Below are positions 1 through 4,858 of a stretch of DNA of 5,950 nt, piece after piece. The stretch is from a bacterium. Its GTDB lineage: Bacteria > Auribacterota > JABMQX01. The notes under the pieces were generated by a model. It was not told the origin of the DNA. It worked only from the letters and a program-made list of their open reading frames with translations, and did no database searches. Every line of letters begins with the position of its first letter. Within the stretch, counting starts at the first letter, position 1. The stretch covers positions 1 through 5,950 of the forward strand of contig JABMQX010000834.1 in NCBI GenBank assembly GCA_013203085.1, given 5' to 3'. The translations under genes and the position numbers were made by a program.

Positions 1-2
1 CC

Positions 3-92
3 AATGAGGCGATGCAAACCCTCAACATAAACCAGCTCGACGCATTCTACTCACAGCAGCAAGAAGGTGTCCAGGTGCAGCAAGCGAGGTGA
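3..92 (+). CDS. Possible C-terminal end of a gene entering from the left
   Basis: The frame starting at base 3 is open from the window edge to a TGA at 90-92 and gives 29 hydrophilic, glutamine-rich residues (NEAMQTLNINQLDAFYSQQQ, then EGVQVQQAR). The composition looks protein-like, while the other two plus frames close within about 30 bases. I recognise no family, and 29 codons are too few for a firm call. A strong stem-loop 61 bases downstream is better paired in plus-strand RNA, which fits a plus-strand gene ending here, convergent with the hydrolase gene. The start lies outside the window. Confidence 0.3.
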   Translation, partial: NEAMQTLNINQLDAFYSQQQEGVQVQQAR

Positions 93-152
93 TGGGGCCT
101 GACGTGCCCAGCGGCGATTGAGGACCTCAGCTTGCGGGAATGATTGTGGCAA

Positions 153-191
153 CTCTGGGCGAGGAGCTTGTTCTCTGCTCCTCGTCCGGGG
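153..191 (+). terminator. Strong stem-loop, probable transcription end
   Basis: Bases 153-167 pair with 177-191 over 15 consecutive positions (12 Watson-Crick, 3 G-U) around a 9-base loop. The innermost seven pairs are GAGGAGC/GCTCCTC. In plus-strand RNA the three imperfect pairs are G-U wobbles; in minus-strand RNA they become A-C mismatches, so the fold favours plus-strand transcripts. It sits in the gap between convergent genes ending at 92 (plus, tentative) and 257 (minus). The tail after the stem is only partly T-rich (GTTTCCTTT), so it is not a textbook intrinsic terminator. Confidence 0.35.
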
Positions 192-256
192 CGGCCGGTT
201 TCCTTTCGTATGGTGGAGCCTTGGTGAGCTGACAAAGGATTTCTCAAGCTCGCGGG

Positions 257-1810
257 CTATAGCGGTCTAACTCGAAAATGTCGGCGAAGCGTCTTGCTAT
301 GACCATTGTGCTCGACAACGATTTCGACAGTATCTCGTTGCGGCCGGGGCGTGGCGCGAACGGCAAATCGCCCGTCTGGCTCGACCTCAATCCGGGCGCC
401 GGCAACCTTCACGCTTGCCCCTTTCTCCACAGCGCCATAAACCTCGACGACAACGGGTCCGGGGACAAGTTCGGTCTCGGCCGGCGGTGCGGTGGCGACG
501 ACGACCAGCGGCGGCGACTCGATCGTCGCTATTTCCTCCAGCAATATTCGTTTTGCTGACCGAAAGGCGATGGGGTCCTTTTCGTAGTCACTGAACGAGG
601 TCACGATGCGTCGGCAGATTTCGTCGCTGCGTTGGCGAGGGTTAATGCTGCCGGCAGCGCTGCCCAGCCGCTCGATCACGCGCCCCGTCTTCTCGGATAG
701 GAGGCGGAACTCTTCATAGTCTTGAATACCCTCACGCATCATCTCCCAGCGGATGGAGTCGAGAGGGCCTTTTTTTCCGGGATAGACGATGAAGCTATCG
801 CCGGGGGGTAGGCGGCCGCCGGGGGTTCCGAAAGGATTGTCGGACCAAGAGTTCCATCCCCAGTGGAGGTAACCATCCAGCCGGTAGCACCAGTTGATCC
901 AGTGGAGAATACGAGTGGCAACCAGCGGATAATCGAGGAGACGGTTGGGAAAATATCCTTGCGGGTGTAAGCAAGTATAGAACCAGAGTTCGCTGCCGGC
1001 GAGCTGTGCGGCACGAAAGTCGTCGAGCCAGCCGGGCAAGTAGTTTAGCTTCGGAACCCATATTTCGAGGCTGCCGGCGAAGCCGCGTGTCTCGATGGCG
1101 TCAATCCGCCGAAGCCGCGGCGCCGCCCGATGGACAAACTCCGAGGCTATCTTCCATGACTCAATGTTATTTATGGACGGCTCGTCAGCCACATGAATCA
1201 TCGCATCGTTCAACCATCCTCGCTCAGACAAGTGGTGCTGGAGGTCACGGAGCAGCGGCGCGAGCCCCTTATCAGGTGGCAGAACAACCCGTTTGCCGGT
1301 GCCACGGTCAGTGGCTGTGATGTCTCCAAGGACGATCTCTTTGCTCCGCCATCCCCCTTTGCCAAAGTGGGCAACGTGGCCGATCTCGATCCGCTTGCAC
1401 GCCCCCGCTTTCTTGAAAAGCGTGACCCAGCGATCGAAGTCCGAATAGTCGAATGAAAGGCGCCCGTCGCGCTCCCGCGTGACTTTGATCAGAGATATCC
1501 GTGTGAGGACGACGTTCTGGCGATGCTCGGCCATGTTTTCAGCATACCGTTCGAGCAACGGCCAATGTTCCTGGGACCAGGGGACGACTTTGTGGAATCG
1601 CGCGATCCGCCCCGGATTAAACCAGTTTGTAACCCACAGGTGACGTTCGTCGGGTAGGACAAATGGATAGACCTCGAGGGATACCTCAATGGATCGAGAG
1701 ACTTGGTCGTTACCGACAGAGAACCGTCCCTGATAGGTGCCCGGTGGCGCATCGGGCGGCACAAAGACCGTCAGCCAGATTGGCTGGGTGCGCCCCGGAG
1801 GCAGGTCCAT
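257..1810 (-). CDS. GH123-like catalytic fragment with C-terminal Ig-like domain
   Basis: From ATG 1810 this frame gives 517 residues. Residues 1-50 finish the N-terminal beta-sandwich (TQPIWLTVFVPPDAPPGTYQ). Residues about 60-430 are the (beta/alpha)8-type DUF4091/GH123 catalytic region. IHVADEPS places an Asp209-Glu210 pair, the position of the substrate-assisted catalytic Asp-Glu in GH123. Aromatic segments such as LHWGWNSWSDNPFG and the motif REGIQDYEEFRLL are also typical. Residues about 433-517 look like an Ig-like beta domain of the glucodextranase-B type (GASVKVAGARIEVEPDGRF). The fragment has no signal peptide, so if made alone it would stay in the cytoplasm. The natural start is at 2193; ATG 1810 is internal, though a GGAGG eight bases upstream could allow initiation. 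The substrate is not predictable beyond a glycan, possibly an N-acetylhexosaminide. Confidence 0.75.
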   Translation of the reverse strand: MDLPPGRTQPIWLTVFVPPDAPPGTYQGRFSVGNDQVSRSIEVSLEVYPFVLPDERHLWVTNWFNPGRIARFHKVVPWSQEHWPLLERYAENMAEHRQNVVLTRISLIKVTRERDGRLSFDYSDFDRWVTLFKKAGACKRIEIGHVAHFGKGGWRSKEIVLGDITATDRGTGKRVVLPPDKGLAPLLRDLQHHLSERGWLNDAMIHVADEPSINNIESWKIASEFVHRAAPRLRRIDAIETRGFAGSLEIWVPKLNYLPGWLDDFRAAQLAGSELWFYTCLHPQGYFPNRLLDYPLVATRILHWINWCYRLDGYLHWGWNSWSDNPFGTPGGRLPPGDSFIVYPGKKGPLDSIRWEMMREGIQDYEEFRLLSEKTGRVIERLGSAAGSINPRQRSDEICRRIVTSFSDYEKDPIAFRSAKRILLEEIATIESPPLVVVATAPPAETELVPGPVVVEVYGAVEKGASVKVAGARIEVEPDGRFAVRATPRPQRDTVEIVVEHNGHSKTLRRHFRVRPL

Positions 1811-2193
1811 CTGTTCCGCCTCCAGCAGCGGATCGGGAATCTCGCAGGGCGCGGCACGCAGAATATTGCTTTTGGCGGTATTCCGGCGAAGCGCCAGCGC
1901 AGCGACTCTGAGGGAAACGTATAGCCTCCTTCAGTGTGACGAAGAGGGTCCCAACGGGCCAAAAGACCCCGCAATTCCTGCTCGGCACGAACTGCGACCT
2001 GTCCCGAAAAATACTCATTGCGACCACCCCGCATTTCGACCTTCTTCGCCGATTCGGCAGCGGCCATGTCGGGAAACACTTTGATCAACGGGTCAACCGC
2101 CCAAAGCGATAAGGTTGCTTCTTCGGCGAAGAGACCGCCCGCACAAGTGATGAGAGAAACGAGCATCAAAGCAGTTACGGATAGTCTGGACAT
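1771..2193 (-). CDS. N-terminal fragment of the GH123-like protein, with signal peptide
   Basis: This 140-codon frame starts at ATG 2193 behind an excellent ribosome binding site. Residues 1-23 (MSRLSVTALMLVSLITCAGG, then LFA) form a signal peptide, probably cut after Ala23 by signal peptidase I. Cys17 follows L-I-T, a poor lipobox, so a lipoprotein is less likely. Residues 28-104 match the N-terminal beta domain of DUF4091 proteins, including the VDPLIKVFPD segment and the GGRNEYFSGQVAVRAE strand. After about residue 108 the sequence becomes arginine- and cysteine-rich and unlike the family. That is the out-of-frame part, ending at a stop at 1771-1773. On its own this fragment would be an exported, non-catalytic stub. 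Confidence 0.6.
   Translation of the reverse strand: MSRLSVTALMLVSLITCAGGLFAEEATLSLWAVDPLIKVFPDMAAAESAKKVEMRGGRNEYFSGQVAVRAEQELRGLLARWDPLRHTEGGYTFPSESLRWRFAGIPPKAIFCVPRPARFPIRCWRRNRWTCLRGAPSQSG
1819..1823 (-). promoter_or_regulatory. Internal GGAGG before ATG 1810
   Basis: GGAGG lies eight bases upstream of the internal ATG at 1810 in the minus-strand sense. It falls within codons of the intact gene, so it may be chance. In the broken gene, ribosomes reading the N-terminal frame stop at 1771, 37 bases past this ATG, so re-initiation is conceivable. Confidence 0.25.
1870..1887 (-). other. Frameshift junction in the hydrolase gene
   Basis: The reading frame must change within this stretch. 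The four-A run (minus sense) at 1870-1873 is the simplest place: one more A joins PPK to SNILRAAP. Alternatively, the Ala-Gly codons near 1882-1887 could join directly to the overlapping RNTAK frame after loss of a few codons. No classical slippery heptamer in the correct phase followed by a stable stem is evident, so programmed frameshifting is not favoured. Confidence 0.6.
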
Positions 2194-2197
2194 GATT

Positions 2198-2205
2198 CAC
2201 CTCCT
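2198..2205 (-). promoter_or_regulatory. Strong Shine-Dalgarno of the hydrolase gene
   Basis: The minus strand reads AGGAGGTG, a near-complete complement of the 16S 3' end, four bases before ATG 2193. It fixes the start of the hydrolase gene and shows that this organism uses Shine-Dalgarno initiation. Confidence 0.8.
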
Positions 2206-2295
2206 GATGTTGAAAAAAGAACGCTGAATTGAGCAGCCGACGATCGGAGGGCGCGCGGTGCCTTGGGCGAAAAACGCCCCATACAAGTGGCACAA

Positions 2296-2391
2296 TCACG
2301 GTCTTTCCACCGCGGGCTGCTTGTCTTTCGCTCGCATTTCCTCGGAGTCCGGGCGATTCCCCTTTGCCTTGGTTATCCCGCCCACCAGCAT
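2296..2391 (-). CDS. Doubtful 31-codon ORF upstream of the hydrolase gene
   Basis: From ATG 2391 the frame reads MLVGGITKAKGNRPDSEEMR and then AKDKQPAVERP, ending about 100 bases before the hydrolase start. The charged, lysine- and glutamate-rich composition is unlike the noise in neighbouring frames. An AAGGTGG-like sequence lies just upstream, but it is a weak ribosome site. It could be a leader peptide or chance; no family is recognised. Confidence 0.12.
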   Translation of the reverse strand: MLVGGITKAKGNRPDSEEMRAKDKQPAVERP

Positions 2392-2700
2392 TATGCCACC
2401 TTCACCTTGCGACGAAAACCCCTTTCAAACGGCGGCGAAATTTACTCGGGGGTGATAAAGGGTGAGAATTCTTTGCTGCGGGTAGAGTTGCCTGAGGAGG
2501 GCGGATTCGTTAGCGGCACCCAGAGGGTTGTCATCAAACAATCTGAGTTTCCCCCGGCTCCCTGAAAGTCACACTGAGCTTGTCAGGACGTGGAGGGACG
2601 GAGCTTGCAGCGTTCGGATTGCTCTTCAGTTGAGGGGTGGTTTTTGTGTAAACGAGTAAGAGACGAAGAAAGTTGGGATGGATAGCGAAGATGTGGTAAA

Positions 2701-2796
2701 GCGGGGGCGTGCGGCCTTCTTGCCAGTCTTGTGTGGGGGTCCCATTGTTTTTTGCCAATGTTTTTACTGGCAGGATTGGAGCCAATTGGCCCCCGC
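2701..2796 (+). repeat. Nested inverted repeats, possible structured leader RNA
   Basis: Three inverted repeats are nested. The outer is GCGGGGGC (2701-2708) with GCCCCCGC (2789-2796). The middle is TCTTGCCAGT (2718-2727) with ACTGGCAGGA (2766-2775), ten pairs including one G-U in plus-strand RNA. The inner is CATTG (2743-2747) with CAATG (2756-2760). A perfect 10-base palindrome, GCCAATTGGC, sits at 2781-2790 and overlaps the outer arm by two bases. The element ends 107 bases before the murQ start, so it could be a 5' leader structure, a small RNA or a relic of a mobile repeat. It matches no riboswitch class I know. Confidence 0.4.
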
Positions 2797-2903
2797 GTGC
2801 TGATTGTGAAGCAATTTCTATGCCACCCCCTTGGCTCGATCCCAGCAGCACGGACCGAGAAACTTGTTCCCACTTCCAACGTTACCTGCTAAAATCCAAA
2901 AAA

Positions 2904-3863
2904 ATGAAGCGATGTTATTCCGTTCCTCAAAACGTTATCACAGAAGCCCAGAATCCGGAGACGGCGAGAATAGACACCCTTCCCACGGGGAGTATTCTGC
3001 GTCTGATCAACCGAGAAGACCTCAAAGTCGCCGCCTGCGTCAGAAGAGCCATTCCGGACATCGCACGTGCTGTTGATCTTGTTGCAGAAGCCTTTCGGGC
3101 AGGAGGGCGATTGTTTTACGTGGGGGCGGGAACAAGCGGACGCCTTGGCGTCCTCGACGCCGCGGAGTGTCCTCCGACGTTCAGGACGAAGCCCAGCACC
3201 GTCCAGGGAATCATCGCGGGGGGAAAGAGAGCCGTTTTCAGGGCTATTGAAGGGGCAGAAGATGGGGATGGTTCTGCGGAAATTTCCTCACATGGTGTAA
3301 TAGACAAGGATGTGGTTTTCGGCATAGCCGCGTGCGGGCAAACTCGTTTCGTCCGCACCGCTCTCGGGGCGGCGAGGGAAAAGGGGTGCAGGACAGTTTT
3401 TCTCAGCTCAAATCCCCCTCAGAAGAACGATCCCGCCGTTGATGTGAGAATTGCAGTCGTCGTCGGTCCGGAAGCGATCGCTGGCTCGACGAGAATGAAG
3501 GCCGCCACCGCCGCCAAAATGGTCCTGAACATGGTCACCACGGCTGCTATGATCAAGATAGGGAAAACCTACGGAAATCTGATGGTGGATCTAAACCCGA
3601 AAAGTGAGAAGCTTCGCCGCAGGGCAACGAGAATCGTGGCCCATCTCTCCGGAATTCGCAGACGGGATGCGGAGACATACCTGAAGAAAGCGAAAGGGAG
3701 CGTCAAGGTCGCAACGGTGATGGCCAGGCGAAGCGTCGGATATGGGAAAGCCCTTCAATTGCTCAACGAGAATAGGAATTTCCTCCGTGGCGCGCTCGGA
3801 GAAGAACAAGATCTTCCCAGCCGGAAACGAAGAGCTCGAAAAGTCGGAAAAACCGGCTCTTGA
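2904..3863 (+). CDS. murQ: N-acetylmuramic acid 6-phosphate etherase
   Basis: This cytoplasmic enzyme splits the D-lactyl ether of MurNAc 6-phosphate to GlcNAc 6-phosphate and D-lactate, feeding recovered cell-wall sugar into amino-sugar metabolism. The 319-residue protein matches MurQ throughout: N-terminal TEAQNPETARIDTL, the SIS-fold loop GAGTSGRLGVLDAAECPPTF (73-92), VGPEAIAGSTRMKAATAAKM (187-206), KTYGNLMVDLNPKSEKL, and a C-terminal helical region ending NFLRGALGE. The two catalytic glutamates align as Glu88 (AAECPPT) and Glu119 (EGAEDGD), 31 residues apart as in characterised MurQ. The loop usually written ASGRTP reads ACGQTR (143-148) here. About 20 basic residues extend past the usual end. 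The frame is open upstream to 2709, but only the ATG at 2904 gives a MurQ-like N-terminus. It has no Shine-Dalgarno, only an A-rich stretch. No transporter or kinase gene is adjacent. Confidence 0.95.
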   Translation: MKRCYSVPQNVITEAQNPETARIDTLPTGSILRLINREDLKVAACVRRAIPDIARAVDLVAEAFRAGGRLFYVGAGTSGRLGVLDAAECPPTFRTKPSTVQGIIAGGKRAVFRAIEGAEDGDGSAEISSHGVIDKDVVFGIAACGQTRFVRTALGAAREKGCRTVFLSSNPPQKNDPAVDVRIAVVVGPEAIAGSTRMKAATAAKMVLNMVTTAAMIKIGKTYGNLMVDLNPKSEKLRRRATRIVAHLSGIRRRDAETYLKKAKGSVKVATVMARRSVGYGKALQLLNENRNFLRGALGEEQDLPSRKRRARKVGKTGS

Positions 3864-3868
3864 TTTTT
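3819..3868 (+). terminator. Terminator-like hairpin overlapping the murQ stop
   Basis: AGCCGG (3819-3824) pairs with CCGGCT (3853-3858). Alternatively, AAGAGC (3830-3835) pairs with GCTCTT (3856-3861) plus CGG/CCG around an AAAAA loop (3845-3855). Either stem is followed closely by TTTTT at 3864-3868. This would end the murQ transcript inside its last codons and separate it from the downstream genes. The stems are modest and the loops uneven. Confidence 0.4.
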
Positions 3869-4132
3869 GCTGCGATTTGAAGTATAAACTCTGACAAGAG
3901 TACATGAAATATTGGCGGCGTCGCTGAGGAAAGGAACGCCCTGAAATGGGAAGGGAAATTCCCTCCAGGACCCTCGCGAGGCCTTTATGGGTTCAGATTT
4001 GCCCTGGCGATGAACAAAAAGGTACACGCTTCTCAGCCGGGCGGGCAAGGAGCCACGGGCGACTTGTGGAGCGGGGCACAGGAAAAGAGCCCGGCGAAAA
4101 ACAGCAGTGTGTAAGAGTTCAGAAGAGCTATC

Positions 4133-4384
4133 ATGGCCTTGTTGCCATTCACTGCGAAGTCCGGAGGAGAATGCACACACTCGGGAGCATGTTGTAAACT
4201 GGTAATCGGCTGCCGATTCCTTGTCTGCGAAAAGGAATCCCGGGTCCCTATTGCCGAATCAGTGCTCCGCTTGATGCAAGTATCTCGGAGTGAAAGCGGA
4301 GAGAATAACGTCTTCCTGTGGATTTCGTATCCTCATAGTGGCAAGCTCCTTGCTCTTTCAGCAAAAAAGAGAAGGAGGTGTTGA
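4133..4384 (+). CDS. Hypothetical cysteine-rich small protein
   Basis: The 83-residue ORF starts MALLPFTAKSGGECTHSGAC and has a cluster of cysteines (CTHSGACC, then GC and VC) before a possible amphipathic helix and a basic end (KKRRRC). The cluster faintly recalls the CxxCGxCC motif of YkgJ-type metal-binding proteins, with the second cysteine replaced by serine; I would not assign it on that basis. The ribosome site is poor. In its favour, the TGA (4382-4384) lies two bases before the next gene's ATG, a spacing typical of coupled genes. It may equally be chance or the tail of a decayed gene continuing from 3908. Confidence 0.25.
   Translation: MALLPFTAKSGGECTHSGACCKLVIGCRFLVCEKESRVPIAESVLRLMQVSRSESGENNVFLWISYPHSGKLLALSAKKRRRC
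4374..4380 (+). promoter_or_regulatory. Shine-Dalgarno of the zinc-ribbon gene
   Basis: GGAGGTG lies six bases before ATG 4387. It decides that ATG as the start over the in-frame GTG at 4378 and TTG at 4381, which overlap or touch the ribosome site itself. Confidence 0.8.
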
Positions 4385-4386
4385 TT

Positions 4387-4791
4387 ATGTACTGTCCAAA
4401 GTGTAAGCAAGAGATTTTTGGAGGAAGCATCTGCCACCTCTGCGGAAAGGAGCTCCTCGAAAGTGAGCCAGCGAGCGATCTCTCTCCGTCAAGGGCAGCG
4501 TTGGGGATCGTCACTCGCAAAAAGTATAAAGTCACAAAGGAGTTCGGCCAAACCCTCCCCGGCCACGTCGGCCGCCTCCTTATTGAAATCCTCCTTTTCT
4601 GCACCGCCTTCATCCTTCTTTCTCACGCTGTAGTCGCAGTGGCCAACTGGCTTTCCAAGGCAATGGCCTTGCCCGGACGGCCCGCCAAGTTCATCGATAT
4701 TCATGGCCGTTGGATGAAATACTTCTGGCTCATCGGGTGCGCCGCCATCGTCTTTCTAACTGTCAAACTGAGATTCAGACCGGGAAAGTAA
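4387..4791 (+). CDS. Zinc-ribbon protein with two membrane segments
   Basis: The 134-residue protein begins with a compact zinc ribbon: Cys3, Cys6, Cys16 and Cys19 in CPKC-x9-CHLC. A polar linker (about 21-60) follows. Two hydrophobic helices lie at about 62-86 (LLIEILLFCTAFILLSHAVV) and 111-127, separated by a short loop, with a basic C-terminus (KLRFRPGK). The basic residues around 44-51 and at the end favour both termini in the cytoplasm. I recognise no named family; small zinc-ribbon membrane proteins are frequent but mostly uncharacterised. The MoxR-type gene begins 67 bases downstream on the same strand with no strong terminator between, so the two are probably co-transcribed. This protein could be a membrane anchor, sensor or substrate for the ATPase, but that is inference from position only. 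Confidence 0.8.
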   Translation: MYCPKCKQEIFGGSICHLCGKELLESEPASDLSPSRAALGIVTRKKYKVTKEFGQTLPGHVGRLLIEILLFCTAFILLSHAVVAVANWLSKAMALPGRPAKFIDIHGRWMKYFWLIGCAAIVFLTVKLRFRPGK

Positions 4792-4845
4792 AAGACACAG
4801 CCGACGCGAGCCGCTTCACCGAAGAAGGGGTTGCGGATAATATAT

Positions 4846-4850
4846 AGGAG
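4846..4850 (+). promoter_or_regulatory. Shine-Dalgarno deciding the MoxR-type gene start
   Basis: AGGAG is followed, after eight bases, by GTG at 4859. An in-frame GTG at 4850 overlaps the last base of this ribosome site and therefore cannot use it, so 4859 is the better start. Confidence 0.7.
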
Positions 4851-4858
4851 TGAGCCAA

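Larger units (their letters stand above)
257..2193 (-). pseudogene. Frameshifted secreted GH123-like (DUF4091) glycoside hydrolase
   Basis: Two overlapping minus-strand frames together make one family member. The upstream frame has a signal peptide and the N-terminal beta domain. The downstream frame has the catalytic domain. The N-terminal frame is convincing to about residue 104-108 (RWRFAGIPPK). The other frame then continues with SNILRAAPCEIPDPLLEAEQ, followed by MDLPPGRTQPIWLTV, a segment typical of this family. Adding one A to the four-A run at 1870-1873 (minus-strand sense) gives an uninterrupted 645-residue protein. Family members usually have a few more residues between the FAG and RNT-like segments, so a small deletion of 3n+1 bases near 1882-1887 is an alternative. 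Whether this is a real mutation or an assembly error cannot be told from one sequence. GH123 enzymes are beta-N-acetylgalactosaminidases; the substrate of this DUF4091 branch is unknown. Confidence 0.75.
2194..2903. other. Divergent intergenic region with no convincing gene
   Basis: These 710 bases lie between the divergent hydrolase and murQ starts and should hold both promoters. I found no strong -35/-10 pair. Open frames of 65-105 codons exist on both strands but lack family resemblance and good ribosome sites. Visible features are a small hairpin at 2265-2279 (GGGCG, five A, CGCCC), a short minus-strand ORF at 2296-2391, a segment at 2568-2589 resembling common intergenic repeats, and the nested inverted repeat at 2701-2796. 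Confidence 0.6.
3864..4386 (+). other. Gap between murQ and the zinc-ribbon gene
   Basis: These 523 bases hold no recognised gene. One plus frame is open from 3908 to 4384 except for a TAA at 4112-4114. It contains a 34-codon piece from ATG 4010 (MNKKVHASQPGGQGATGDLW and 14 more residues) and an 83-codon ORF from 4133. Other features are a perfect palindrome CCTCGCGAGG at 3972-3981, an inverted repeat GCCGGGC/GCCCGGC at 4036-4042 and 4089-4095, and short alternative hairpins at 4341-4371 just before the next ribosome site. I could not identify a convincing promoter, though one for the 4387-5812 unit is expected here. Confidence 0.5.

Noticed and set aside
47..247. Minus-strand ORF downstream of the hydrolase
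   Set aside because: It needs a TTG start without a ribosome site, and spans the stem-loop at 153-191.
278..559. Plus-strand ORFs opposite the hydrolase (also 1006-1320, 1193-1456, 1663-1911)
   Set aside because: They are shadows of the hydrolase frame with arginine- and serine-rich, family-free translations.
1865..1880. Programmed -1 frameshift in the hydrolase gene
   Set aside because: An AAAA run is present, but there is no in-phase slippery heptamer and no evident stimulatory structure, and this family is not known to use recoding.
2764..2840. tRNA-like T-arm sequence on the minus strand
   Set aside because: GGCTCCAATCC resembles a T-loop, but the flanking bases do not pair as a T-stem, and no acceptor or anticodon stem can be built.
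2534..2879. Two overlapping minus-strand ORFs of 98 and 105 codons in the murQ upstream region
   Set aside because: They overlap each other in different frames, have no ribosome sites, and cover the inverted-repeat element. Low-complexity intergenic sequence explains them.
3755..4180. Minus-strand ORF of 141 codons across the murQ end
   Set aside because: It is partly antisense to murQ, runs through its terminator-like structure and has no recognisable motif.
4815..4843. Internal promoter TTCACC/TAATAT before the MoxR-type gene
   Set aside because: The -35 match is poor, and a transcript starting about seven bases downstream would lose or truncate the ribosome binding site.
4850..4852. GTG 4850 as start of the MoxR-type gene
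   Set aside because: It overlaps the AGGAG ribosome site, which instead has ideal spacing to GTG 4859.
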